Assembly (NCBI RefSeq): GCF_030462585.1
Contig: NZ_JASMRU010000001.1
Location: 481,546-545,545, forward strand
Origin: Pseudomonas sp. CAN1
GTDB taxonomy: Bacteria; Pseudomonadota; Gammaproteobacteria; Pseudomonadales; Pseudomonadaceae
Length of the DNA stretch: 64,000 bases
Direction of reading: 5' to 3'
The notes below the pieces were generated by a model, which was not told the origin of the DNA, made no database searches, and saw nothing but the letters and a program-made list of their open reading frames with translations. Positions 33,222 to 41,411 of this stretch are shown in pieces; position 1 is the stretch's first letter, and each line of letters begins with the position of its first letter. A program made the translations under genes and the position numbers.

Positions 33222-34832
33222 ATGCAGAACGACAAGAAACTCACCGGCGGCCAGGCCCTGGTACGCCTGCTGGCCAACTACGGCGTCGACACCGTGTTCG
33301 GCATTCCCGGTGTGCACACCCTGGAGCTGTACCGTGGCCTGCCCGGCAGCGGCATCCGCCACGTGCTGACCCGCCACGAACAGGGCGCCGGCTTCATGGC
33401 CGACGGCTATGCGCGCGTCAGCGGCAAGCCCGGCGTGGCCTTCATCATCACCGGGCCGGGGGTGACCAACGCCGCTACCGCCATCGGCCAGGCCTACGCC
33501 GACTCGATCCCGATGCTGGTGATCTCCAGCGTCAACCACACCGCCAGCCTGGGCAAGGGCTGGGGCTGCCTGCACGAGACCCAGGACCAGCGCGCCATGA
33601 CCGCGCCGATCACCGCGTTCTCCGCTGTCGCGTTGAGCGCCGAAGACCTGCCCGAGCTGATCGCCCGCGCCTACGCCGTGTTCGACAGCGAACGTCCGCG
33701 CCCGGTGCACATCTCCGTGCCGCTGGACGTGCTGGCCAATCCGGTCGCCCGCGACTGGACCCACGAAGTCGTGCGCCGCGCCGGCCGTGGCCAGCCCAGC
33801 AGCGAAGCGCTCAAGCAGGCTGTGGATAAACTCCAGGCCGCCAAGCGCCCGATGATCATCGCCGGCGGCGGCGCGCTGCATGCCGCCGATGCCCTGGCTG
33901 CGCTCAGCGAGCGCCTGGCCGCGCCGCTGTTCACCAGCGTCGCCGGCAAGGGCCTGCTGGCGCCGGAAGCGCCGCTGGCCGCAGGCGCCACCCTGTGCAC
34001 CCAGGCCGGTTGGGACATGATCGCCGAGGCCGACGTGGTCCTGGCCATCGGCACCGAGATGGCCGACACCGACTACTGGCGCGACCGCCTGCCGGTCAGC
34101 GGCGAGGTGATCCGCGTCGACGTCGACTCGCGCAAGTTCAACGACTTCTACCCGAGCGCCGTCGCACTGCTGGGTGACTCGAAGGCCACCGCCGAGGCGC
34201 TGCTCGCCGCGCTGCCCAGCGGGAGCCGCGATGCCGCAAAAGCACAGTCGCGCATCGCCGAGCTGCGTGCACAGATCGACGGCGGCCATGCGCCGCTGCA
34301 ACTTATCCACAAGGCGATCCTGGAGCGCATCGCCAAGGTCCTGCCGGACAACGCCTTCATCGCCAGCGACATGACCCAGCTGGCCTACACCGCCAACTAC
34401 CTGTACCCGAGCAAGGCGCCGCGCGGCTGGCTGCACCCCACCGGCTACGGCACCCTCGGCTACGGCGTGCCTGCCGGCATCGGCGCCAAGTTCGGCGCGC
34501 CGGAGCGCCCTGGCCTGGTGCTGGTCGGCGACGGCGGCTTCCTCTACACCGCGCAGGAACTGGCCACCGCCAGCGAGGAGCTGGACAGCCCGCTGGTGGT
34601 GCTGCTGTGGAACAACGACGCGCTGGGGCAGATCCGCGACGACATGATCGGCCTGGACATCGAGCCCATCGGCGTCCTGCCGCGCAACCCGGACTTCACC
34701 CTGCTCGGCCGCGCCTACGGCTGCGAGATGCGCCAGCCGCAGAGCCTGGACGAACTGGAGCGCGACCTGCGCGCCGGTTTCGCCCATCCGGGCGTCACCC
34801 TGATCGAGCTGAAACACGCCTGCGCCCAGTAG
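33222..34832 (+). CDS. aruI: 5-guanidino-2-oxopentanoate (2-ketoarginine) decarboxylase
   Basis: The 536-residue protein is a thiamine-diphosphate enzyme of the acetolactate-synthase family. It has the catalytic Glu in LTRHEQGAGFMADGYAR (about 45-61) and the ThDP motif GDGGFLYTAQELATASEELD ending in LLWNN. It decarboxylates 2-ketoarginine to 4-guanidinobutyraldehyde. The identity is fixed by the adjacent aruH and by the lack of an ilvH partner. P. aeruginosa AruI is annotated slightly longer. ATG 33222 has GAGGAG 6 bases upstream. Confidence 0.93.
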   Translation: MQNDKKLTGGQALVRLLANYGVDTVFGIPGVHTLELYRGLPGSGIRHVLTRHEQGAGFMADGYARVSGKPGVAFIITGPGVTNAATAIGQAYADSIPMLVISSVNHTASLGKGWGCLHETQDQRAMTAPITAFSAVALSAEDLPELIARAYAVFDSERPRPVHISVPLDVLANPVARDWTHEVVRRAGRGQPSSEALKQAVDKLQAAKRPMIIAGGGALHAADALAALSERLAAPLFTSVAGKGLLAPEAPLAAGATLCTQAGWDMIAEADVVLAIGTEMADTDYWRDRLPVSGEVIRVDVDSRKFNDFYPSAVALLGDSKATAEALLAALPSGSRDAAKAQSRIAELRAQIDGGHAPLQLIHKAILERIAKVLPDNAFIASDMTQLAYTANYLYPSKAPRGWLHPTGYGTLGYGVPAGIGAKFGAPERPGLVLVGDGGFLYTAQELATASEELDSPLVVLLWNNDALGQIRDDMIGLDIEPIGVLPRNPDFTLLGRAYGCEMRQPQSLDELERDLRAGFAHPGVTLIELKHACAQ

Positions 34833-34846
34833 GACCCGTTGCACCC

Positions 34847-34868
34847 GCCGGAGCCCACGGGCTCCGGC
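34847..34868 (+). promoter_or_regulatory. Perfect hairpin between aruI and aruH
   Basis: GCCGGAGCCC-ac-GGGCTCCGGC, a 10-base-pair stem with only a 2-base spacer (a cruciform or 4-6 base loop in practice), lies in the 55-base gap. With no U-tract it may be an mRNA-stabilising or processing element. Confidence 0.6.
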
Positions 34869-34887
34869 GCCTGGAAGGAAGATCACC

Positions 34888-36078
34888 ATGCGCTACTCGA
34901 ACTTCACCCAACGCATCGCCGGCGACGGCGCCGCCGCCTGGGACATCCACTACCGCGCCCTGGCGCGCATGGAGCAGGGCGACGACATCCTGCTGCTGTC
35001 GGTGGGCGATCCGGACTTCGATACCCCGGTGCCCATCGTGCAGTCGGCCATCGACAGCTTGCTGGCCGGCAACACCCATTACGCCGACGTGCGCGGCAAG
35101 CGCTCGCTGCGCGAAGCCATCGCCCGCCGTCATACCCAGCGCAGCGGCCAGGCCGTCACCAGCGACGACGTGGTCGTGCTGGCCGGCGCCCAGTGCGCGC
35201 TGTATGCCGTGGCGCAGTGCGTGCTCAATCCGGGTGACGAGGTGATCGTCGCCGAGCCGATGTACGTCACCTACGAAGCGGTGTTCGGCGCCTGCGGCGC
35301 CAAGGTCATTCCGGTGTCGGTGCGCTCCGAGCACGGCTTCCGTGTGCAGGCCGAGGACGTCGCCGCTCTGATCACCCCGCGCACCCGCGCACTGGCGATC
35401 AACAGCCCGCACAACCCGTCTGGTGCCAGCCTGCCGCGCGCCACCTGGGAAGCGCTGGCCGAGCTGTGCATAACTCACGACCTGTGGATGATTTCCGACG
35501 AGGTCTACAGCGAGCTGTTGTTTGACGGCGAGCACATCAGCCCGGCCAGCCTGCCGGGCATGGCCGAGCGCACCGCGACCCTCAACAGCCTGTCGAAATC
35601 CCATGCCATGACCGGCTGGCGCGTGGGCTGGGTGGTCGGCCCGCAAGAACTCTGCGCACACCTGGAAAACCTCGCTTTGTGCATGCTCTACGGCTCGCCG
35701 GACTTCATCCAGGACGCCGCCTGCACCGCACTGGAAGCCAGGCTGCCGGAGCTGGAAGCCATGCGCGAGGCCTACCGCCAGCGCCGCGACCTGGTGCTCG
35801 ACTGCCTCGCCGATTGCCCCGGCGTGCGCGCCCTGCGGCCGGACGGCGGCATGTTCGTGATGGTCGATATCCGCGCCACCGGGCTCTCCGCCCAGGACTT
35901 CTCCGACCTGCTGCTGGACCGCCACGGCGTCTCCGTGCTGGCCGGCGAAGCCTTCGGCCCCAGCGCCGCCGGGCACATCCGCCTGGGCCTGGTGCTGGGC
36001 GCTGAGCCGCTGCGCGAAGCCTGCCGCCGCATCGCCCTGTGCGCCGCCGAACTGCTCAAGGAAAAACGCTATGCATGA
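34888..36078 (+). CDS. aruH: Arginine:pyruvate transaminase
   Basis: The 396-residue fold-type I aminotransferase begins MRYSNFTQRIAGDGAAAWDI. It contains SVGDPDFDTP, NSPHNPSGA, ISDEVYSELLFDGE and the PLP Lys in NSLSKSHAMTGWRVGW. From memory these stretches are nearly identical to P. aeruginosa AruH. It converts arginine and pyruvate to 2-ketoarginine and alanine. GGAAGG lies about 9 bases upstream. The last 8 bases overlap the aldehyde dehydrogenase start. Confidence 0.95.
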   Translation: MRYSNFTQRIAGDGAAAWDIHYRALARMEQGDDILLLSVGDPDFDTPVPIVQSAIDSLLAGNTHYADVRGKRSLREAIARRHTQRSGQAVTSDDVVVLAGAQCALYAVAQCVLNPGDEVIVAEPMYVTYEAVFGACGAKVIPVSVRSEHGFRVQAEDVAALITPRTRALAINSPHNPSGASLPRATWEALAELCITHDLWMISDEVYSELLFDGEHISPASLPGMAERTATLNSLSKSHAMTGWRVGWVVGPQELCAHLENLALCMLYGSPDFIQDAACTALEARLPELEAMREAYRQRRDLVLDCLADCPGVRALRPDGGMFVMVDIRATGLSAQDFSDLLLDRHGVSVLAGEAFGPSAAGHIRLGLVLGAEPLREACRRIALCAAELLKEKRYA

Positions 36079-37489
36079 CCGTACGCAGCTCTACATCGAC
36101 GGCGCCTGGGTGGCGCCGCAAGGGCAGGGCATGGCCGAGGTGCAGAATCCGGCCACCGAAGAAACGGTCGGCCGTGTGCCGCTGGGTGGCGAAGGCGACG
36201 TGAACCGCGCGGTGGACGCCGCGCGCCGGGCCTTCCCAGCGTGGTCGCAGGCCCCGTCCCGCGTGCGCGCCGGCTATATCCGCGCCCTCGCCGAACAACT
36301 GAAGAGCCGCGCCGACGAGATGGCCGCGCTGATCACCGCCGAGCTGGGCATGCCCGTGCAGTGGTGCCGCATGGTGCAGGTGGACGGGCCGATCGAGGGC
36401 CTGGAAAGCTACGCCGCCATGGCCGCGCACATGGACGATGTGCGCGAGGTCGGCAACTCGCTGGTGGTGAAAGAGGCGGTAGGTGTCTGCGCCTTCATCA
36501 ACCCCTGGAACTACCCGCTGCACCAGTTGATCGGCAAGCTCGCTCCGGCGCTCGCCGCCGGCTGCACCGTGGTGGTCAAGCCGAGCCAGGACACCCCGCT
36601 GCACGCTTTCCTGCTGGCCGACATGGTTCACGCCATCGGCCTGCCGGCCGGCGTGTTCAACCTGGTCAGCGGCCCCGGCTCCAAGGTCGGCGAAGCCCTG
36701 GCGCGGCATCCCGACGTGGACATGGTGTCCTTCACCGGCTCCACCGGCGCGGGCGTCAAGGTCTCCGAAGCGGCCGCGCCGACGGTCAAGCGTGTGTGCC
36801 TGGAGCTGGGCGGCAAGTCGCCGTTCCTGATCACCGCCGATGCCGACCTGGCCGCTGCCGTGCGCCACGGCGTGCAGGACGTGATGATCAACTCCGGGCA
36901 GACCTGCACCGCACTGACCCGCATGCTGCTACCGGCCCATCGCTACGCCGAAGCCGTGGAGATCGCCCGCACTGAGGCCCTCGCGCTGAAGATGGGCGAC
37001 CCGCTGGACGCGGACAGCTTCCTCGGCCCGATGTGCTCGGGCGGCCAGCGCCGCACCGTGCTCGACTACCTGCGCGTCGGCCAGGAAGAGGGCGCGCAGC
37101 TGGTCTGCGGCGGCGCCGAGCGTCCGGCTCATCTGGAGCGCGGTCACTACGTACAGCCGACGATCTTCGCCGGGGTGAACAACCAGATGCGCATCGCCCG
37201 CGAGGAAATCTTCGGCCCGGTGCTGTGCCTGATTCCCTACGCCGATGAGGCCGAGGCCATCGCCATCGCCAACGATTCGCCATTCGGCCTGTCCAGCGCC
37301 GTGTGGGCGGGCGACCGCGAGGATGGCCTGCGCCTCGCCCGGCAGATGCGCGCCGGCCAATGCTTCGTCAACGGCGGTGCCTTCAACTACCGGGCGCCGT
37401 TCGGTGGCTACAAGCAATCCGGCAACGGCCGCGAATGGGGCGAGCAGGGTCTGCACGAGTTCGTTGAACTCAAGGCCATTCAGCTCTGA
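36071..37489 (+). CDS. Aldehyde dehydrogenase, probable 4-guanidinobutyraldehyde dehydrogenase
   Basis: The 472-residue NAD(P)-dependent enzyme has the active-site Glu in CLELGGKSPF (about 243-252) and the catalytic Cys in NSGQTCTALTRM (about 276-287). FGPVLCLIPY and the C-terminal PFGGYKQSGNGREWG are also present. It starts 8 bases inside aruH, so it is translationally coupled. It would oxidise the aldehyde made by AruI to 4-guanidinobutyrate. In P. aeruginosa this step is done by the unlinked KauB. The substrate assignment is inferred from position. Confidence 0.87.
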   Translation: MHDRTQLYIDGAWVAPQGQGMAEVQNPATEETVGRVPLGGEGDVNRAVDAARRAFPAWSQAPSRVRAGYIRALAEQLKSRADEMAALITAELGMPVQWCRMVQVDGPIEGLESYAAMAAHMDDVREVGNSLVVKEAVGVCAFINPWNYPLHQLIGKLAPALAAGCTVVVKPSQDTPLHAFLLADMVHAIGLPAGVFNLVSGPGSKVGEALARHPDVDMVSFTGSTGAGVKVSEAAAPTVKRVCLELGGKSPFLITADADLAAAVRHGVQDVMINSGQTCTALTRMLLPAHRYAEAVEIARTEALALKMGDPLDADSFLGPMCSGGQRRTVLDYLRVGQEEGAQLVCGGAERPAHLERGHYVQPTIFAGVNNQMRIAREEIFGPVLCLIPYADEAEAIAIANDSPFGLSSAVWAGDREDGLRLARQMRAGQCFVNGGAFNYRAPFGGYKQSGNGREWGEQGLHEFVELKAIQL

Positions 37490-37500
37490 TGTTTTCAGCT

Positions 37501-37533
37501 CCCTCTCCCTCCGGGAGAGGGTTGGGGTGAGGG
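37501..37533. repeat. CCCTCTCCC/GGGAGAGGG interspersed hairpin, single copy
   Basis: CCCTCTCCC-tcc-GGGAGAGGG is followed by TTGGGGTGAGGG. It is the single-hairpin form, as at 1296, and lies between the aldehyde dehydrogenase and quinone reductase genes. Confidence 0.75.
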
Positions 37534-37563
37534 CAGCCTCTCACTGAGTTTCCAGGAATCCAC

Positions 37564-38268
37564 ATGAACGTACTGATCGTCCACGCCCACAACGAACCAC
37601 AATCCTTCAGCACCGCGCTGTACCAGCTCGCCGAGGAAACCCTGCGCGGCCAGGGCCACGAAGTGCAGGTCTCCGACCTCTACGCGATGAACTGGAACCC
37701 GGTGGCCAGCGCCGCCGACTTCGGCGCCCGCGCCAACCCCGAATACCTGGTCTACGCCCTGGAACAGCGCGAAGGTGCCAAGGCCAAGACCATCGCTGCC
37801 GACATCCAGGCCGAGCTGGACAAGCTGCTCTGGGCGGACCTGGTGATCTTCAACTTCCCGATCTACTGGTTCTCCGCGCCGGCCATCCTCAAGGGCTGGT
37901 TCGACCGCGTGCTGGTCTCGGGCGTCTGCTACGGCGGCAAGCGCTTCTACGACCAGGGCGGCCTGGCCGGCAAGAAGGCGCTGGTGACCGTGACCCTCGG
38001 CGGCCGCGACCACATGTTCGGCGACGACGCCATCCACGGCCCGCTGGAAGACATGCTGCGGCCGATCCTGCGCGGCACCCTGGCCTACACCGGCATGAGC
38101 GTGCTGCCGCCCTTCGTCGCCTGGCACGTGCCCTACATCAGCAACGAGGCGCGCCAGGACTTCCTGCGCCAGTACCAGGACCGCCTGCAGAACCTGGAGG
38201 GCGACCAGCCGCTGGAGTTCGTGCGCCTGGAGCAGTTCGACGAGCGCCTCTACCCGCTGCCGCGCTGA
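37564..38268 (+). CDS. NAD(P)H dehydrogenase (quinone), flavodoxin-like fold
   Basis: The 234-residue protein matches the NQO/MdaB/KefF group. The FMN/FAD phosphate loop is VHAHNEPQSFSTAL (6-19). LLWADLVIFNFPIYWFSAPAILKGWFDRVL (about 89-118) is the NQO hallmark, followed by TLGGRDHMFG. It performs two-electron reduction of quinones and limits redox cycling. It may ride with the aru operon (74-base gap) or be independent. Its link to arginine use is not established. Confidence 0.88.
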   Translation: MNVLIVHAHNEPQSFSTALYQLAEETLRGQGHEVQVSDLYAMNWNPVASAADFGARANPEYLVYALEQREGAKAKTIAADIQAELDKLLWADLVIFNFPIYWFSAPAILKGWFDRVLVSGVCYGGKRFYDQGGLAGKKALVTVTLGGRDHMFGDDAIHGPLEDMLRPILRGTLAYTGMSVLPPFVAWHVPYISNEARQDFLRQYQDRLQNLEGDQPLEFVRLEQFDERLYPLPR

Positions 38269-38278
38269 GCTGCTCTTC

Positions 38279-38371
38279 GTAGGAGCGAGCTTGCTCGCGA
38301 ACAAATTCCCCGGCGACTCCGGAGTGAAGTGGGTTCGCGAGCAATAACGATGGCGTCCCCCTCGCTCCTAC
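38279..38371. repeat. REP element, variant with a 16-base block in the right arm
   Basis: The left arm is canonical GTAGGAGCGAGCTTGCTCGC. The right arm GTTCGCGAGCAA is interrupted by TAACGATGGCGTCCCC before CTCGCTCCTAC. The same arm occurs at 48575-48665. Confidence 0.85.
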
Positions 38372-38408
38372 ACCATCCGGCTCGACTCCGGTGCTGCGGC
38401 CAGAAACG

Positions 38409-38439
38409 AAAAAGGGCGGTCACCCGAAGATGACCGCCC
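38409..38439 (-). terminator. Intrinsic terminator read on the minus strand
   Basis: On the minus strand GGGCGGTCA-tcttcggg-TGACCGCCC is followed by TTTTTCG. There is no T-tract in the plus direction and no minus-strand gene upstream. Confidence 0.8.
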
Positions 38440-38590
38440 CTGGAGAAAGAGTCAGTCGCTGCAGCGGATATGCGCGGGGGAGAGGGCCGTCGATTGGTGT
38501 ATCGGCGACCGTACGATGAGCCTGGTATGCCCAACGTTGCTGCAGCGACTTGTCCGGCACTATACGTGGTAACAATCGCTAAAAAACGAC
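38409..38590 (-). ncRNA. Candidate minus-strand small RNA
   Basis: A minus-strand transcript could begin near a TATAGT box (minus strand, about 38560-38565) in the leader of the LysR gene and end at the terminator 38409-38439. The segment is free of credible coding sequence. The -35 element is weak (T-rich), so the promoter is uncertain. The rest of the 412-base gap (38269-38680) is the REP element. Confidence 0.35.
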
Positions 38591-38680
38591 CCTATACTGC
38601 GATTCAGTTTTGCGGCGCGGACAACAATGGTTGTCGTCTCCTACAGGCGCCTACGACAAGATCAACAGGCAGGGGGAAGG

Positions 38681-39616
38681 ATGGACGTACTTCACGCGAT
38701 GCGGGCATTCGTCCGGGTGGTGGATGCCGGCAGTTTCACCGCCGCCGCCAATGCCCTGGGGTTATCCACAGCCCAGGTCTCGCGGGTGGTCTCCGACCTC
38801 GAATCGCAGCTCGAAGCGCGCCTGCTGCACCGCACTACAAGACGCCTGGCGCTGACCGAAACCGGTGAGCGCTACCTGCTGCGCTGCCGGGAAATCCTCG
38901 CCGATGTCGACGAAGCCCAGGCCGAAGCCAGCGGCGCGCACCTCAATCCCCGTGGCCGCCTGCGCGTGCACTCGCTCACCGGCCTTGGCCAGCAGCACCT
39001 GATCCCGCTGATCTCGCGCTACTGCGAGTCCTTCCCCGAGGTCTACATCGAGCTGACCCTGGCCCAGCGCCAGCCGGACATCCTCGAGGAAGGCCAGGAC
39101 GTGGTGATCACCCGCGACCGCGAACTGCCGGATTCCGAGTTCGTCGCCCAGACCCTGGGCACCATCTACAGCGTGCTCTGTGCCAGCCCCGAATACCTCA
39201 AGCGGCGCGGCACCCCGACCAGCGTCGCCGATCTGCACCAGCACACTTGCCTGCGCCTGCAGGACCCGACCTTCCCCGAGGGCTGGGCCTTCGAGGAGGG
39301 CAACGAGGAAAGCGTGATCCGCCCGCGCGACACCTTCATGGTCAACGTCGCCGAAGCGCTGACCGGCGCCGCTGCTGCCGGCATGGGTATCTGCCTGTTG
39401 CCCAGCTACGTCGCGGCCCCCGCCCTGCGCCGGCGTTCGCTGGTGCGCGTGCTGCCCCGGCACAGCCTGCACGTGCGGCAGATCTATGCGCTGTACCCGT
39501 CGCGGCGCTTTCTCGACGCGAAGATCCGCACCTGGGTGGAATTCCTCAAGGCGGAGCTGCCACGGGTATTCGAAGAAGACGAAGCAGCGCTCAACGATCC
39601 CGTCAACTGGGCATAA
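38681..39616 (+). CDS. LysR-family transcriptional regulator
   Basis: The 311-residue protein has the LysR HTH at 3-60 (MRAFVRVVDAGSFTAAANAL and STAQVSRVVSDLESQLEARLL). A periplasmic-binding-like effector domain follows, with AGMGICLLPSYVAAP near 240-255. It resembles the CrgA-like group of LysR proteins that often control quinone or aldehyde-stress genes. I chose ATG 38681 for the GGGGGAAGG just upstream and the conserved start; an ATG at 38627 adds 18 residues. It could regulate the upstream quinone reductase, but no direct evidence is visible. Confidence 0.88.
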   Translation: MDVLHAMRAFVRVVDAGSFTAAANALGLSTAQVSRVVSDLESQLEARLLHRTTRRLALTETGERYLLRCREILADVDEAQAEASGAHLNPRGRLRVHSLTGLGQQHLIPLISRYCESFPEVYIELTLAQRQPDILEEGQDVVITRDRELPDSEFVAQTLGTIYSVLCASPEYLKRRGTPTSVADLHQHTCLRLQDPTFPEGWAFEEGNEESVIRPRDTFMVNVAEALTGAAAAGMGICLLPSYVAAPALRRRSLVRVLPRHSLHVRQIYALYPSRRFLDAKIRTWVEFLKAELPRVFEEDEAALNDPVNWA

Positions 39617-39797
39617 GGCAAAGAGCTAGCGTGGCGCAATGCCGCAGCCGCTCTATATCGGCGTTCCCGGACGATCGGCGCGGATTGTTGCTTTTTAGGC
39701 AATGCTTTGTTGGTTAGCTAGCTATTTTTCTACCCACTGTTGCGCCGTAACCTTTCTCCAGACCCGACCAATCGGGAGTTCAGAAAGGATCACCATC

Positions 39798-39992
39798 ATG
39801 CCCCGTTCGCTTTATGTTGCTGCCCTGCTGTCCGTTTGCTCGCTGTCCTTCACCCAGCTGAGCTTCGCCGAAGAATCGCGCCTGATGACCGACAAGATGG
39901 TCAAGGCCAACGAAGCCGTGATTGCCCAGCAGCAGGCCCAGTCCGCCGAGCAGACCGCCAAGGCCGCCGCTGGCAGCAACGCCGATTCCTGA
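39798..39992 (+). CDS. Small exported peptide, 64 aa
   Basis: The precursor MPRSLYVAALLSVCSLSFTQ has a clear signal peptide with likely cleavage after FA (residue 24). The mature part (about 40 residues) is polar, helical and Gln/Ala rich (KANEAVIAQQQAQSAEQTAK). AAAGGATC provides the ribosome-binding site. No family is recognised; small Pseudomonas periplasmic peptides of this look are common. Two hairpins, one with a T-run, lie downstream. Confidence 0.75.
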   Translation: MPRSLYVAALLSVCSLSFTQLSFAEESRLMTDKMVKANEAVIAQQQAQSAEQTAKAAAGSNADS

Positions 39993-40010
39993 TCGGCCGC
40001 TTCCCCCGGG

Positions 40011-40036
40011 AAGCCCGGTGCGTGAGCCGGGCTTCT
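40011..40036 (+). terminator. Hairpin after the exported peptide gene
   Basis: GAAGCCCGG and CCGGGCTTC pair around TGCGTGAG. It is followed 11 bases later by the strong T-run terminator, so the two act as tandem terminators. Confidence 0.65.
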
Positions 40037-40046
40037 CAACACCTTG

Positions 40047-40074
40047 CGCCGCATAAGACATGCGGCGTTTTTTT
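40047..40074 (+). terminator. Strong intrinsic terminator
   Basis: CGCCGCAT-aagac-ATGCGGCG is followed by TTTTTTT. It ends the transcript of the exported peptide gene. Confidence 0.92.
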
Positions 40075-40099
40075 GCCCGCGTTTCCGCACCGGCCAGGT

Positions 40100-40124
40100 G
40101 ACTGTTACAGATGCTGTAACAGTC
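40100..40124. promoter_or_regulatory. Perfect 11-3-11 inverted repeat
   Basis: GACTGTTACAG-atg-CTGTAACAGTC lies 26 bases beyond the terminator and far from any start codon. It looks like a dimeric regulator site. The 409-base gap (39993-40401) also holds a second inverted repeat at 40159 and a terminator at 40271. Confidence 0.6.
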
Positions 40125-40158
40125 TTTCGCTGCCAGTGATCTGTATTCCTGTCTATTC

Positions 40159-40175
40159 GGTCAATATACTTGACC
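40159..40175. promoter_or_regulatory. GGTCAA-tatac-TTGACC inverted repeat
   Basis: A perfect 6-base inverted repeat with a 5-base spacer. The spacer and flanks contain AATATACTTGAC, so it may overlap a promoter for the short transcript that ends at 40299. Confidence 0.5.
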
Positions 40176-40299
40176 CAACAGCGCGGCTCTCCAGCCTCGC
40201 CGTTACCGGCCTCACCGCCGGCAAGCTTCCCGACGCCGATTCTTGATTGCTCCAGATCGACGTCCGTCTCAAGGCCGCTGCTATCAGCGGCCTTTTTTT
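40176..40299 (+). ncRNA. Candidate plus-strand small RNA or micro-ORF transcript
   Basis: About 125 bases lie between an inverted repeat and a strong terminator, before the next gene. A short in-frame reading segment ends AGKLPDADS at 40246, faintly like the end of the exported peptide (AAAGSNADS). It may be a small RNA, or the remnant of a second small peptide gene. Confidence 0.35.
40271..40299 (+). terminator. Strong intrinsic terminator in a gene-free stretch
   Basis: AAGGCCGCTG-ctat-CAGCGGCCTT runs into TTTTTTT. No annotated gene ends before it, which implies a short upstream transcript. Confidence 0.9.
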
Positions 40300-40401
40300 A
40301 TGCCGGTGAAAATCTGCGGACTGACGGCGTGGCCGCGGGCGTGCGGGCTGATAGTCTGGGAGCGCTCCGCGCCCCGCGCGGATTCGACAAGGACGCCACC
40401 G

Positions 40402-41397
40402 ATGACCACCGACAATCCCTTTGCCACCCCCCATGCCCCGCTGACTGCCCCCACGGCGAACGTGACGCCGGCCGGCAACCAGCCCTTTCTGTTCGTCATC
40501 GCCATGCTGGTGGCGGCGGCGCTGGTGTTCTTCGGCAGCAACGCCGTGCAGTGGATCGCCGACCTGGGCGGCTACCGCAATCGCCTGGTGCAGTACCTGC
40601 CGACCATGCTGGTCAACTGGGTGGGCGGGCTGATGTTCTATGCCGCTGCGGTCCTGTTGCTGGCGCACTACCAGCGTGAACGCCACGCTATCGCCCGCTT
40701 CCAGCCGCAGACCCTGCTGCTGGTGGGCTTCGGCATCTTCTACGTGATCGCCACGGTGGTGGTCAGCACGCTGGTGTCCTATTTCAGCGTGTCACTCTAT
40801 CAATGGATATTCACCCAGGAAGGCCGGACCTTGTGGATGGTCCTCTACGGCCAGCTGACTTCGCTGATCAACCTCGGCCTGGGCTGCCTGCTGCCGCTCT
40901 GGCTGGTACTGCACCTGGCGCGCTCGCGCTCGGAGCTGCTGGCGCCGGGGCAGCCCGTGGCGCTGCCGTCCTGGCAGGTGGCGCTGGGCGTGGCGCTGTG
41001 CTTCACCGCGCTGGTCTACAAGGTGCTGGCCGCGCTGAGCTACAGCGCGCTCTACCTGTACAGCGGCGGCGATGGCTGGCAATCGGTGTTCCTGCTGACC
41101 GGCTGCGTGGTGCCATTTGCCGTCGTCATGGCCGCCGTGCAGACGCGCCTGCCGGCGCAGGTCTCGCGCTTCGGCGCGGGGCGGGTGCTGGGCGCGGCCC
41201 TGGCGCTGATCCTGGTGTGGGCGGTGGCGATCGTGCTGGTGTCGGTGCTGGTGGCCTTCGCCGCCTACAGCTCGCGCTACTCGGACAGCCTGCCGCTGTA
41301 CCTGCTGCCGCCGGCGGTCCTGCTGCTGGCGCTGCTCTGGCCGCTGGCGCGCTGGGTCACCGGCTGGTTCTTCACCGAGCAGTTGAGCCGCGCCTGA
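40402..41397 (+). CDS. Multi-pass membrane protein, first of a tandem paralogous pair
   Basis: The 331-residue protein has about 7 hydrophobic segments after a Pro/Thr-rich N-terminus (MTTDNPFATPHAPLTAPTAN). Distinct cytoplasmic-looking motifs are HYQRERHAIARFQP and LLPLWLVLHLARSRSELL. No known family is recognised. I chose ATG 40402 because it starts the NPFATP segment; upstream in-frame sequence runs through the terminator. The next gene encodes a shorter-tailed relative with the same motifs. Confidence 0.78.
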   Translation: MTTDNPFATPHAPLTAPTANVTPAGNQPFLFVIAMLVAAALVFFGSNAVQWIADLGGYRNRLVQYLPTMLVNWVGGLMFYAAAVLLLAHYQRERHAIARFQPQTLLLVGFGIFYVIATVVVSTLVSYFSVSLYQWIFTQEGRTLWMVLYGQLTSLINLGLGCLLPLWLVLHLARSRSELLAPGQPVALPSWQVALGVALCFTALVYKVLAALSYSALYLYSGGDGWQSVFLLTGCVVPFAVVMAAVQTRLPAQVSRFGAGRVLGAALALILVWAVAIVLVSVLVAFAAYSSRYSDSLPLYLLPPAVLLLALLWPLARWVTGWFFTEQLSRA

Positions 41398-41411
41398 CGA
41401 GCTGACCGACC

